Notes: generated by a model not told the origin, from the sequence alone. A DNA stretch of 45,619 bases from Verrucomicrobiota bacterium (GCA_021208135.1 JAJOKB010000062.1:1-45619); one strand, 5' to 3'. Numbered from the stretch's first letter, positions 32,152-43,127 are shown. Made by a program: numbers and translations.

Positions 32152-34295
32152 TTAAGTGTGAACAATGCTAGCTGCGCGGCCTGCATTCCAGTCTGCGTCA
32201 AACAGCCGGGGTACACGCACCGCACCGAGCTTGGGCTCGACCTTGTCAATGTCAGCCACTTTGTCGATTACCTGACCGCTCAAGGCTTCAAAGAAACCCC
32301 AAATAGCAATGCCCCTGGGATAGAAGCACAAATTGTTGCCACCAAATGTTTCAAAAAAAGACTTTGGGTTCGCGCGCATTGGTTGTGGTTTGCCACTCCC
32401 AGTAACGATCTGTCAAAGCGCGCAAATCAACACCGCGGTAAAAGGCGGCCATATCGCGCAGCATATTCATGGAAATCCACCCCGGATTGCTGGAAGCTCC
32501 AGCCAAACCCTCCATGGTCTGGGTCATTTCCAGCATGGCATTGGTGAAATCGGTATGCACACATCCAAACTCACGCAAACAGCGTTCAGTGCTGGTCTGG
32601 AGGTCTTTTTTCAGCAGCGTCTGGTCCAGGCCACTGTCCATGCCAATCATATCTAGGATGGCCAACGCATTGGCAGTGTAGATATGGGGTGAATCCCAAC
32701 CCGGAATCTCCGGCATATCCAGTTCCTTGCCGGTCCATGGATTGATCAACTTACCGCCCTTGACCAACAAGGTATTGAAGTGATCGCCATTCCAACCACG
32801 CTCAGCAACCCGCGCACGAATTTGACTTGCCTGCCGATCGCAAGCGGATGCTTCTTCCTGCTCATCCAGATGCTTGTAAACTGAGACCGCTGCGACCAAT
32901 GCCGCCAGAGTCTTGACGGCGAGGTAAACTTGTTCGGAGCCAAATTGAACGGCGGGCGACGCGTCATCAATGGTGTTGGAGACACCGCGGTCGGGCACAC
33001 CCGTTCCGGTGGTATCGCACGCCCGCAAAAATGCAGTGAATTGTTTCAGCACTGGCAGGTGTTTGCGCAAGAGTGTGTCGTCGCCGGTCCTGCGCCAGTA
33101 TGCAGCAGCCAAAATGAGGTAGTTGGTGGTCTCCTCCACTTCCATTTCGTGATGGTAAGCCTGACCGTTGGCAAAAATACTGCTCCCAACGTCGTGGGAG
33201 AGAAATGCGGTGCCCTTACCTGCTGCTCCCAACAGTTTCTCTCCGCTTTTGATAAATTCCGGCCAAAAATCCAACTCGATAGCCAACAATTCCGGCCAAA
33301 CCGCCAAATAAAACGGCGACTGAGTGAACTCGACATCAACGGTGCTGTGAAAGTGGCAATTGCCTTCCCATACACTGAACCAGTCGCGACCGTCGCGGTC
33401 CAGCCACCAGGTATTGATCAACCAGGAATGCAAGGTCTGTGCCATCAAATTATTCACTGCCTTAGAGCAATTATTGGCGGCAATGATGCCATCCACTTTC
33501 GCGGCATTGGACACAATGGCTTCGGGATTCGCCCTTACCCATGCGACAACTGCATCCAGATTGGCAAAGGCTCGGTGATAGCGAAAGGGTAGTTTTTTCC
33601 CGTGAACTTCCATGACTGGAGCGCTCCAGGTAGTCCAGAATACGCTCATTCCATGAGCTTTGCCAACGGCAACTTTGGCCTCTGTGATAAATCCGCCATC
33701 AGCAGTTTCGCCACCCAAAACCAGTAAGCGATCTTTTTGCAGAATGCCATCCATGCTCTCCTCGTCCAAAGCAACGCCGTCATGTCTCTGGATAACCGGT
33801 TTGCTCGGAAATTGCACGTCGAGGGTGTCCTGGGTGGGCGAACTGGTCTGCACGGGACCACCACGTACTTGCCAAAACAGTTTGACCGTCGCTGGATTTT
33901 GTTTTTTTTGGCACCCAGCGGAAGGCACCCGGCAAGGCTTCAGCGTGCAATTGGAACTGAACCACCGGAATAGTGGAGAATTCAGCATCCCTGGGTTTAA
34001 AGGGGATAAAGGCCGTCAGGGTAATTTTGATATTACTCGGTCCATGAATACCTATCCAGCGCACCGAACAGGGACTGATGCGCATGTCGATCAGGTCGAA
34101 GGCCTTGCCCTCCTTGGCATCGGCCAAAGGAAACACGAAGCGTTCGCCATCGATTTCAGCACCCGCTACCAATTCACAAACAGGTAGCGTTTTGTAAGAA
34201 TCGAAACGCAACAAACTAATATTGCGATCCGCAGGGTTGAAGAGAAAGCCCAGGCGCGAGCCCAGGACACTCATCGCATGACAGATGGGTTGCAT
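32152..34295 (-). CDS. GH52/GH116-like (alpha/alpha)6 glycoside hydrolase, possible beta-xylosidase (frameshifted)
   Basis: About 714 residues, matching GH52 (~700). The toroid part shows VWEGNCHFHSTVDVEFTQSPFYLAVWPELL, FLSHDVGSSIFANGQAYHHEMEVEETTNYLILAAAYWRRTGD, GVPDRGVSNTIDDASPAVQFGSEQVYLAVKTLAALVAA and PGWISMNMLRDMAAFYRG. The same layout occurs in clan GH-O enzymes (GH52 beta-xylosidases, GH116), where a Glu like the one in VWEGN acts as nucleophile and an Asp in the later conserved stretch as acid. Breaks: the T8 run near 33905 and the A7 run near 32346. No signal peptide is seen, so it is likely cytoplasmic. Its place in a run with xylA and xylB supports xyloside cleavage, but family assignment is from memory of motifs. 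Confidence 0.6.
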
Positions 34296-34319
34296 GATTG
34301 AGGGATTTGTAGGTGGTTT

Positions 34320-35503
34320 TTATGGGTTCGTGGCCAAGCGAATAGCCTCTGCAATCTGCTGCATGGCAGTTGGATTGTATTGGGTCCAGTTAAAAACAAA
34401 TTCAAGCGAGTGTTGGCAACGCCATTCGGTGGCTGGACACTGGATTGCGCGATAATCCACCCCTGCGCGCAGCAACTGCTCATGCCAATGCACACGTGGC
34501 CCAACATAGTCGGCAGCGTTCATACGCTTCATGCGGTGGATTGGCACTGGAATGTAAACAAAACCACCCAGTCCCAGGTCACGCAACCGCCCTTGCCACT
34601 GCTCGCGACTGATACCAGTCTTCTCCGGTTCATATATCACACTCAGCAATGATAGACCCCCTCCGCTCCCGGCAACTCAGCGGGCAAAGTCACACCAGGA
34701 ATATCAGCTATCAAGGATCGTAATAACTGCGCATTTTGCCGCCGTGCATTGTTTTCCTGCTCGAGAAAGGGCAAGGCGGCTCGCACCAACTCAGCGCTTA
34801 CCGGGCAAGCCCGCCAGCCCAATTGCAGTGAATCCAGAAGCCCGGCTTCGCCCAAATGCCTCGCTCTTTCGGGCAATAACCCCCGTGGATGTTTGCCGTA
34901 AAGGTAGGCGCGCTCAGCTACACCAGGATCGGAAAAGATGGCATACCCGCCCTCAGTGCCGGCAAGTGGTTTCAAGCCCATGCAGCTGAATGCCGCACTA
35001 TGGCCGAATCTGCCCACCCTTGCACCATTGATTTTGGCGCCGTGAGCTTGACTGCCATCCTCAAGCAAAACCAAACCGTGCTTGTCCGCGAGAGTGCGTA
35101 ATGCCGGGGCATCACAGGCGTGGCCAAACAAGTGCACAGCCAGAATGGCACGGGTTTTGGCAGTAATGCAGGCTTCCACACTGGCCGGATCCAAAAGTCC
35201 GGTCATTCGGTCGATATCTGCAAACACCGGAATAGCGCCAATGGCGAGAATAGCTGAAACCGTCGCCCCCCAGGTGTAGGGTGTGGTAATCACCTCATCG
35301 CCGGGACCAATTTCGTGTCCCAGTAGAATTGCTTCCAAGGCAGCAGTACCACTGACCACAAACCAGACTTCGCCCCCGCCATGAAATTCACGCAGCGCGA
35401 CTTCGGTTTCGGGAGAGCCTTCCAGCCTGGCCCAGGCACCAGTTTCCAACCAGCGCGCAGCAGCGGATAATACTTCAGGTCTTCGCACCGGATACACCGG
35501 CAT
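34320..35503 (-). CDS. DegT/DnrJ/EryC1/StrS family aminotransferase, second copy (frameshifted; joined to TsaD frame)
   Basis: About 394 residues from MPVYPVRRPEVLSAAARWLETG. PLP-fold marks: FVVSGTAALEAILLGHEIGPGDEVITTPYTWGATVSAILAIGAIPVFADID, AILAVHLFGHACDAPALRTLADKHGLVLLEDGSQAHGA, and Lys in FSCMGLKPLAGTEGGYAIFSD. The C-terminal piece (VIYEPEKTGISREQW...) is shifted by a break near 34650. As sequenced, its ATG lies inside one continuous frame with tsaD, discussed under findings. It is only distantly similar to the DegT protein at 18.2 kb. It stands just upstream of the GH52-like and Gfo/Idh/MocA genes, and a DegT plus Gfo pair often means amino-sugar or aminocyclitol chemistry. Confidence 0.85.
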
Positions 35504-35511
35504 CGTCTCGG

Positions 35512-36595
35512 TCACAATGGCTTTTTTGTCATGAGGGGATTGGGTTGATTGAGGGGATAAAAGATTGAGTCCGGGCTGAATCGTCAGTGGGTGCTCGGGG
35601 CCATCCGCTTGAATGCCTTGAGCGTCCACCCAACCCGCGAACGCCATCATGGCCGCATTGTCTCCAGTATGGGCAGGTCGCGCAGTCAGCAACGGCAGAT
35701 GCAGTTTATCAGACAATTGCGCAAATCTGGCACGCAGCACCCGGTTGTTGGAAACTCCGCCGGAGAGTCCCAAGCTACGCCAGCGCAGGGGTTTGCGGCG
35801 CGCGATCTGGTGAACTTTTCTGGCCAGGGCATCGACCACAGCTTCCTGATAACTGGCGCACAAATCACTCATCCGTGCATCCAGTTCGGTGTCACTCAGT
35901 TTCTCCAGTGTGTAGCGCAAACTGGTTTTCAGTCCAGAAAAGGAAAATTTTGCGGCGGCGGCTTCAGGAAAAGCCCGGGGAAATGCAAACGCATCCTCGT
36001 TCCCTCCTCGGGCGCGCTGCTCAATGAGGGGCCCACCTGGATAGGGCATGCCAAGCAGTTTGGCACCCTTGTCCAAGGCCTCACCGGCAGCATCATCGAC
36101 TGTCTCAGCCAGAATCCGAAAACTGCGGTCGGTATCAATGGAAAACAATACCGTATTGCCACCGGATACAATTAAACCCAAGTGCGGCAATAACCGAGCC
36201 AGCTCATCTTCAAATGCCTGCGGCGCGGCAGTATGCAGAGGAATAAAGGGGGACCACGCGTGACCACGCAAATGATTACCACCGTAAAGAGGGATGTGCC
36301 AATATACCGCCAGTGCTTTCGCCAAGGCTATTCCCAGAGCCAGACATCCGGCGAGACCAGGCCCCATGGTAACCACGATTTTGTCGGGCCGATGATCGCC
36401 CAGACAGGCCACCACCTCGCGCAGCAGAATCGGGAAGTTTTGCAAATGCTCGCGACTGGCAAGTTCGGGCACAACCCCACCAAACGGTTGATGCTGCTGA
36501 ATCTGCGTGTGAACCCATTCCCCCACCATGCCTTTGCCAGGGTCGAATAAGGCCAGTGCAGATTCATCACATGAACTTTCCACTGCTAAAATCAT
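35512..36595 (-). CDS. tsaD: tRNA N6-adenosine threonylcarbamoyltransferase TsaD
   Basis: Transfers the threonylcarbamoyl group to A37 of ANN-decoding tRNAs; essential in most bacteria. Marks: MILAVESSCDESALALFD start, HLRGHAWSPF (metal-binding His pair, usually HLEGH), LIVSGGNTVLF (usually SGGHT), VDDAAGEALDKGAKLLGMPYPGGPLIE, KFSFSGLKTSLRY, LGLSGGVSNNRVLR and HTGDNAAMMAFAG (metal Asp). Its ATG (36595) overlaps the upstream hydrolase stop as ATGA. The end is uncertain: the raw frame has no stop and runs on into the DegT protein. The given end assumes one A too many in the A6 run at 35522-35527, which would give a TGA at 35514-35512, 8 bases before the DegT ATG. Confidence 0.92.
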
Positions 36596-37385
36596 TGCGG
36601 CCAATACCCCTCCAGTGCCTGCAAAAAGGCCTGCGGTTGATCAAAATGAACATTGTGACCTGCACCTGGTACAACGCGTATCTTCGCCATTGGGAAACAC
36701 CGCCGGATAAGAGGTTCGTCGCTTTCAGTGACAAATGTCGATTGCTCACCGCGCACAAATAAAGTCGGACCGCCAAAGGTTTCCACTTCGTCAGGAACTT
36801 GTTGAAACAGATTGGGCAGACTGGCTTGCAGCAAGGGTAAATTGACACTCCACTTCAAGGTACCCTCCGCACTGCGCTCGAGATTGGTGCATAAAAATTT
36901 GCGGAAGGCCCAGTCTTTGATTGATGCCTCCAGTGCCGCTTCAACCTCGCTTCTTGAATTCATCTGCTCCAGCCGCAAACCCAGCATAGCGGCGAACTCA
37001 CGTTCCCACCGAGGTTTGTAGGCCCTGGGGGCAATATCCACCACGATCAGGGAGTGCACTCGTTCAGGATAGGAACAAGCCAGGCGCATGGCGATTTTTT
37101 CCGCCCATACTGTGCCCAAAAGTACCGCCTCCGGGAATAGTGTGTCGATCCATCCAGCGGAGAACATCCTGCGCCATTTCGGCGTAGCTCATACCTGAAC
37201 TGTGCGGACTCTGACCATGGTTGCGGACATCCAAGGCATGCACCGTGCCTGTTTGCGCCATTTTTTTGCGCTACACTGGTCCAGTTGCGCGAGGAACCCA
37301 GCAATCCATGCAAGATAATACATGGAGGCAAACCAGTCCCTGTTTCTCCTGCAAAGGTACGGGAGTGAAGCAGCAACTCAGACAT
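36592..37385 (-). CDS. Alpha/beta-fold hydrolase, YbfF-like (several frameshifts)
   Basis: About 264 residues pieced from three frames. Start MSELLLHSRTFAGETGTGLPPCIILHGLLGSSRNW, then VHALDVRNHGQSPHSSGMSYAEMAQDVLRWMD, nucleophile Ser in GHSMGGKIAMRLA, VVDIAPRAYKP, and the catalytic His in VPGAGHNVHFDQPQAFLQAL. This fits YbfF/ABHD11-type esterases. At least three one-base shifts lie between 37065 and 37265, more than in neighbouring genes. It overlaps the YvlD-like gene (start inside ATGTCTGA) and tsaD (ATGA), so it belongs to the same operon. Substrate unknown. Confidence 0.85.
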
Positions 37386-37833
37386 CGATCACATTCGGAT
37401 CTTTATCCGCCGTCTTTGGCGCATTGCTTCTGCGTCCCCGGCGGGCGCCATTCACATTGATATTGCCGGAAATTACAACGCGTTTATTGGGACTCAATAA
37501 CGCTGTGGTCACCCCGGATACCAGACTGATTAGCAGGGCACCCCAAAGGGCCGACCAAAAACTGGCCACGGTAAATCCATCTACCAATGCACCAGTCATG
37601 TAGAGCAGCAATGCATTGATCACCCAAAGCCCCAAACCCAGTGTCATGATCACAAACGGGAGTGCGAACAAGATAAGCAAGGGCTTCAGGAACATGTTGA
37701 ACAAACTGAACAAAACCACCACTACAAACAGAGTCTTGTTGTCAGTGTACTCGATACCTGATGAGGTCAAGGTTGCCAAATAGACCGCAAACGCAATCAG
37801 CAACCACTGTAGCAGTAGTTTTGTCAGTGTCAT
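37378..37833 (-). CDS. YvlD/phage-holin-4-superfamily membrane protein
   Basis: 151 residues, intact, with four hydrophobic helices (LLLQWLLIAFAVYLATL, FVVVVLFSLFNMFLKPLLILFALPF, LGLGLWVINALLLYMTGAL, SALWGALLISLVSGVTTALL). The FNMFLKPLLILFALPFVIMTLGL stretch is typical of the YvlD/DUF360 family, small inner-membrane proteins of uncertain role. A basic tail (GARRGRRSNAPKTADKD) follows. Its ATG overlaps the xylB stop (ATGA, 37830-37833), and its stop overlaps the hydrolase start. Confidence 0.88.
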   Translation of the reverse strand: MTLTKLLLQWLLIAFAVYLATLTSSGIEYTDNKTLFVVVVLFSLFNMFLKPLLILFALPFVIMTLGLGLWVINALLLYMTGALVDGFTVASFWSALWGALLISLVSGVTTALLSPNKRVVISGNINVNGARRGRRSNAPKTADKDPNVIDV

Positions 37834-39325
37834 AATTGTTCCACCACCCGCGCCGCTTTGGCGAAGGAGGATTTAAGTGCTGGGTACAAGTCTCGATAAA
37901 CAGGATAAAAGGCATTGTAGGCAGCACTGTCGGATCCCTGCTCGACCTGCCGGTTTCAAGGAGCATTGCATCACAGGCGCTTTCAACACTGTCAAAATGA
38001 CCTGACCCAACAGCAGCCAACAGAGCGGCACCAAAGGCTGCACCTTCCGTGGCGTTGACCGTTACAATCGTGCTCTCAAAGCAATCGGCGAGCATTTGCT
38101 TCCACAACAGAGACTTGGCACCGCCGCCACTGGCCACAATCTGCCTGGGTGACAATCCCAATTCACGCATAATTTCCAGGGCATCGCGCAGGCCATAGGT
38201 CACACCCTCCATGACCGCACGCGTCATATGCGCTTTGCCGTGGCGCAAGCTGATGCCGAAAAAGACCCCGCGGGCATCAGGATCCGGGTGCGGGGTGCGC
38301 TCACCGGAAAGATAGGGCAGGAAAAACAGTCCTTCTGAACCGGCCGGTGCCTTGGCAGCCAATTCATTGAGTTCAGGAAATGAGGCCCCACCACCCATTT
38401 CATCGTGATACCATTGATAGGAACCGGCACAGGACAGTTGTACGCCCATGAAATGCCACTTGCCGGGTACTGCCGCACAAAAGGTGTGCAAGCGGCCTTG
38501 CGGATCCGGATTGTAGCTATCTGCATGCGCAAACAATACTCCACTGGTGCCAAGCGTACAGGATACAACACCACTGCGCACTATGCCACAACCGACAGCC
38601 CCAGCTGCCTGATCACCGCCACCGGCAATAATGGGTGTTCCTTCGAGCAAGCCGGTGGCAGATGCGCCAGCAGCACTGACTTGACCTGAAACCTCGGTGG
38701 ATTCCAACAACCTCGGCATCATTCCGATACCGACTCCGCAGGCTTGAAGCATCTCTGGCGACCACTTGCGCTCACCGACGTTCAACAAAGACATCCCTGA
38801 GGCATCAGACACATCCGTGGCAAAATCCCCACTCAGACAATAGCGGATGTAATCCTTCGGCAGAAGGATGTGGCGGGCACGAGCCCAAACATCGGGCTCG
38901 TTCTGTTGCACCCACACGATCTTGGGTGCCGTAAAACCTGTGAGCACCGGATTACCGGTAATTTCCAGCACTTTGGCTGCGCCAACTTTCGCGGTGATTT
39001 CAGCGCACTGAGCAGCAGTGCGCTGGTCATTCCACATGATACATGGGCGCAACACCGAACCCTTTTCATCGAGCAAAACCAGACCATGCATCTGGCCAGA
39101 CATGCCAATTCCAGCAATGTCTTTTGCCTCCACATGCTGCAAAATTTCAGCAATGGCAGTGCGCGTCGCCTGCCACCAGTCGGCAGGATCCGATTCCGCC
39201 CAAGAAGGCTTGGGTTTGCTGAAATTATAAGCGGGAGCGGTGGTATAAACCACTTCACCCTTCTGGTTGATCAACACCGCCTTGGTTGAGGAGGTGCCTA
39301 CATCGAGTCCGATGAAAAAGGCCAT
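37830..39325 (-). CDS. xylB: Xylulokinase XylB (frameshifted near the end)
   Basis: Phosphorylates D-xylulose to xylulose-5-phosphate, feeding the pentose phosphate pathway. FGGY-type features: FFIGLDVGTSSTKAVLIN, IAGIGMSGQMHGLVLLD, RPCIMWNDQRTAAQC, LLPKDYIRYCLSG, VSDASGMSLLNV, PIIAGGGDQAAGAVGCG, LSGERTPHPDPDARGVFFG, ASGGGAKSLLWKQMLAD and NATEGAAFGAALLA. MSGQMHG is the xylulokinase signature. A base lost near 37965 hides the true end AAYNAFYPVYRDLYPALKSSF, which finishes at 37830. About 498 residues. It begins 11 bases after the xylA stop. ATG 39325 (MAFFIGLDVG) is chosen. Confidence 0.95.
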
Positions 39326-39336
39326 GTTCGTGCAGC

Positions 39337-40642
39337 TCAAATGAATTCGTTGATCAGATTTTCCAACATTTCCTGACGGCCACTCGCCAATTTTGGCTCA
39401 CCCTTTTGCAAGGCATAGGAAGACAACTCAGCCAAACCGACTTTACCGGCTTCAATCTGTGCCCCAATGCCTGCATCCCAGGAGGCATACCGGGCTTTGC
39501 GGAAGTCCTCCAGGCGACCATCAGCAAGGATGGCATGGGCTATCTTCAGACCGCGGGCAAAAGCGTCCATCCCGCCGATATGGGCATGAAACAGATCCAG
39601 TGGCTCATGCGACTCACGGCGGCGCTTGGCATCAAAGTTCAGTCCACCGGTCGTGAATCCACCCGTTCCCAAAACCACCAGCATAATTTGCGTGGTGAGA
39701 TAAATATCGGTGGGGAATTGATCGGTGTCCCAACCCAGAAGCGTATCGCCACGGTTGGCATCAATACTTCCCAGAGCACCGGCATTGGCGGCAACGGTAA
39801 GCTCGTGCTCCATGGTGTGACCCGCCAATGTGGCGTGATTGGTCTCAATGTTCAGCTTGAAGTGATCGAGCAGATTGTACTCGCGCAGGAAGTTCAGACA
39901 TGCCGCGGAATCCGAATCATACTGGTGGGTACTCGGTTCCCGTGGCTTCGGTTCAATATAAAACTGACCTTTGAAACCGATTTTCTTCTTGTAATCGACT
40001 GCCATGTGCAAGAGGGCCGCCAGATGGTCAAGTTCGCGCTTCATATTGGTATTGAGCAGCGTCGCATAACCTTCGCGTCCGCCCCAGAACACATAACCTT
40101 CGCCCCCCAAAGCGTGGGTTGCATCCATCGCCGCCTTGACCTGTGCCGCACCATAGGCAAACACATCGGCATTAGGCGTGGTGCCGCCGCCCTGTGCATA
40201 ACGCGGGTGGGAAAACAGACAGGCAGTACCCCAGAGCAACTTTTTGCCAGTTTCTTTCTGTTTTTCAGACAACTTGGCCACCACCTTCTCCAACGCTGCG
40301 TTCGATGCAGCCAGATCGTTCAACTCCGGAGCAATGTCACGATCATGGAAACAATAGTAATCAATGTCGATTTTTTCCAAAAATTCAAAAAAACACGTCC
40401 ACGCGACGCAGGGCGTTGTCCACTGAATCCGAGCCGTCGTCCCAAGGCATCCAAGCAGTACCACCGCCAAACGGGTCGCTCAAAACATTGCGCATGACGT
40501 GCCAGTAAGCAGCGGCAAAGCGCATGTGGTTACGCATGGTTTTGCTGCCAACCAGCTCGTCAGGGTTATAGTGCTTGAATGCAAGCGGATTGCGGCTTTT
40601 CGGGCCTTCGTAAACAACTTTTGGGATATCGAAGTATGGCAT
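39337..40642 (-). CDS. xylA: Xylose isomerase XylA (frameshifted)
   Basis: Converts D-xylose to D-xylulose. About 435 residues (class II length). Active-site features: [12 protein letters not shown] (catalytic His), [32 protein letters not shown] (metal Glu), [18 protein letters not shown] (Glu/His) and [20 protein letters not shown] (metal Asp residues). One A too many at the A7 run 40387-40393 splits the N-terminal 85 residues ([14 protein letters not shown]...) from the rest. It is the first of the xylAB pair, 34 bases after the hybrid histidine kinase stop. Confidence 0.96.
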
Positions 40643-40676
40643 AAGCCTCTATAAACATTCAGTTACTTTCCTTAGG

Positions 40677-43067
40677 TCAAACTGTTTTGCGCTGCAGTCT
40701 TTGACTAAGTTCAGTCTCCGCTTGTGTAACCAATTCCAGAATACGGTTGATGTGGTTCTCAAATTCTCCGCCGCGCTTGGCACACTGATGTTCTGCCAGC
40801 TCCAGTCTGCGCATCAACTCTTCCACCATCAAATAACCGGACACCCCCTTCATTTTGTGCAAGGTTGCGCGAAGTTGTTCGTATTGGCGCGACTTGTACT
40901 GCATTGCCAACGCTGCTTTCAATTGCTGCAAATCACGCAACAGGGTCTCCGCCATAGTCAGAATGATCTCCTCGTTGCTATCAAAAAACCTGACGATCTC
41001 GCTCCAATTGATCAGCGGGGCACCCGTCCCGATAGTAGCCGCCGCCGAGGGTGCGACGTTAGTATCCATGTGAGCATTGCCTGTGCTCGCTAGATAGCGC
41101 TGCAACACCTGCAATAATTCGCCTTCATTGATTGGTTTGCTGATGTAAGCGTCCATCCCGGCGCTCAGACAATGTTGGCGGTCATCAGCCATGGCGTGAG
41201 CGGTCATGGCCACAATGGGTGTGCGCTTGCGGTGAGGCTCCGCCGTTAACACTGCAGGTTCTATTTGTGAGCGCCAATGACTGCTGGTCTCCAAACCACT
41301 GATGCCCGGCAACTGGACATCCATAAACACCAGATCGTACTGTTTGGCAGCCATGGCCACCAGAGCCTCTTCACCCGTTTCACGAAAATCAACTTCCACG
41401 CCACGACGGTTCAGCATCCAACCAACAACGACACGATTGGCCTCATTGTCCTCAACACACAATACCGTTCCTTGCAATTGCAACGACTGCAGTGTGATTC
41501 GCTGCGCGGCGCGCAGTGCTTCCTCTTCGGCACTTGCCAGCAGCTTGAGTGACAGTGTAACCGTTATCCTGGTACCGGGGCCCCCGGAGAACAGCGGCTC
41601 GGTTACCGGACTTTCCAACTCAATCGTCCCGCTCAAAAGTTCACACAGTTTGCGGCAAATCGCCAAACCGATCCCCGTTCCACCAAACTCCTTACTCTCG
41701 GATGGATGGAGTTGCTCAAATCGGCCAAAGAGCAAATGCTGTTTGTCAGCGGCAATACCGATTCCAGAATCAGCCACTTCAATGACCAGGGTTACCTGGG
41801 TTTCATTCAGCTCTCTCACTTTCACATCAAGTGCAATGCCACCTTCATGCGTGAACTTTAGCGCGTTGTTCAACAGATTTTGAATGATCTGCCGGATGCG
41901 TACCGGCGCCGCCTTGACAACGCGCGGCAAAGCAGGATCCAAATGCGCCTTAAACTCCAATTGCTTGCCATGTACTCGCACCGCCGCGCAATCAATGATC
42001 CGGTCAAAAAACTCCGGCAACGCAAATGCTTCTTCAACCACATCCAGCTTGCCGGCTTCAATTTTGGATACATCCAGAATATCGTCCAACAGATCCATCA
42101 AGCTGTGCGCGTTGTCCGATAATATGCGCAGCAATTTGGTCTGACCAGCAACTGCCCCACTCTCTTGCAACATCCGCGCTATGCCAATAATTGCGGTCAT
42201 CGGTGTCCGTATCTCGTGACTCATGTTGGCCACAAATTCCGACTTGGCACGGCTCGCTTCCGCCGCTTCCCATAATGCCTCACTCAATTGTTCGTTCAAT
42301 TGGCGCAGTTGGGTTTCAATCGCCAGCCGCTCAGTCAAATCCGTTTGCAGGCCAATGTACCCGGCAAACTTGCCTTTGCGGTCATAAATAGGCATCGCAT
42401 TCAGATGCACGTAGTACGATTCACCGGATTTTTTATAGATGTGAATATCGTCCGAAAACGCTTCCTGTCGGGCAACTTTCTCCTCGTGCTCCGCAATTTT
42501 GCCAACACCCGTCAAAGCTCCGGTTTGAAACAGGGGCGATCGCCCAAGGACTTCTGCTTCCTTATACCCAGTTTGCCGCAAAAATGCGTCATTCACCCAG
42601 TTGATTTTAAAATCCTTGTCGGTGCAAACCACGCCGCTCTCGGTCAACCTGGCCAGACATGATAAGCGCTCAGCCTGCGCACGGGCATCTTCTTCTTCAG
42701 TGATGTCTATGGAGTTGCCAACAAATTGGCGCAACTCGCCCTGCGCATCGATCACCGGTACCAATACTGTTCGGATAGTGCGCAAACTTCCGTCAGACCT
42801 GATCACACGATACTCATACTGTGTCTGCGCTTTACGGGTTCGTTGCGCATTGCGAAACATTTCCAGACAATAGTCCAAATCAGCCGGATGCACAAAAGGA
42901 CGAAAATTAGCTCCCAAAAGTTGCGATGCCTCAAGCCCTGCCAACCGACAACAGGAGGGCGAGACATATTCAAAATTCCCTTCAGGCGACAACAAATAAA
43001 TAGCCGCCTGACTGTGCTCAACTAACAGTCGATATACGCTATTATCTGCTTCAAGTCCATGATCCAT
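40677..43067 (-). CDS. Hybrid sensor histidine kinase: PAS-PAS-HisKA-HATPase-REC-Hpt
   Basis: 796 residues, intact, no membrane segments, so a cytoplasmic sensor. Two PAS domains (about 10-130 and 140-260, the second ending GYIGLQTDLTERL) lead into HisKA with the phospho-His in FVANMSHEIRTPM (near residue 285). The ATPase domain has N box QNLLNNALKFTHEG, G1 DSGIGIA, F FGRFEQ and G2 FGGTGIGLAICRKL. The receiver has phospho-Asp in VFMDVQLPG and Lys in YISKPINEGEL. The C-terminal Hpt has His in TLHKMKGVSGYL. The full internal relay means an external response regulator is expected but is not in the window. It precedes xylAB by 34 bases and follows the SOD gene by 60; control of xylose genes is only a guess. 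Confidence 0.93.
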   Translation of the reverse strand: MDHGLEADNSVYRLLVEHSQAAIYLLSPEGNFEYVSPSCCRLAGLEASQLLGANFRPFVHPADLDYCLEMFRNAQRTRKAQTQYEYRVIRSDGSLRTIRTVLVPVIDAQGELRQFVGNSIDITEEEDARAQAERLSCLARLTESGVVCTDKDFKINWVNDAFLRQTGYKEAEVLGRSPLFQTGALTGVGKIAEHEEKVARQEAFSDDIHIYKKSGESYYVHLNAMPIYDRKGKFAGYIGLQTDLTERLAIETQLRQLNEQLSEALWEAAEASRAKSEFVANMSHEIRTPMTAIIGIARMLQESGAVAGQTKLLRILSDNAHSLMDLLDDILDVSKIEAGKLDVVEEAFALPEFFDRIIDCAAVRVHGKQLEFKAHLDPALPRVVKAAPVRIRQIIQNLLNNALKFTHEGGIALDVKVRELNETQVTLVIEVADSGIGIAADKQHLLFGRFEQLHPSESKEFGGTGIGLAICRKLCELLSGTIELESPVTEPLFSGGPGTRITVTLSLKLLASAEEEALRAAQRITLQSLQLQGTVLCVEDNEANRVVVGWMLNRRGVEVDFRETGEEALVAMAAKQYDLVFMDVQLPGISGLETSSHWRSQIEPAVLTAEPHRKRTPIVAMTAHAMADDRQHCLSAGMDAYISKPINEGELLQVLQRYLASTGNAHMDTNVAPSAAATIGTGAPLINWSEIVRFFDSNEEIILTMAETLLRDLQQLKAALAMQYKSRQYEQLRATLHKMKGVSGYLMVEELMRRLELAEHQCAKRGGEFENHINRILELVTQAETELSQRLQRKTV

Positions 43068-43127
43068 AGGCGCGAATTGTGTAGAATTCGCACATCTTTG
43101 GCAATAATTTTAAAAATTTTCTCAATT

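Noticed and set aside
18169-36595. The two DegT proteins as a duplicated gene pair
   Set aside because: They share only family-level motifs; the PLP-lysine contexts (FYPTKNLGG and FSCMGLKPLAG) and flanks differ, so they are distant paralogues.
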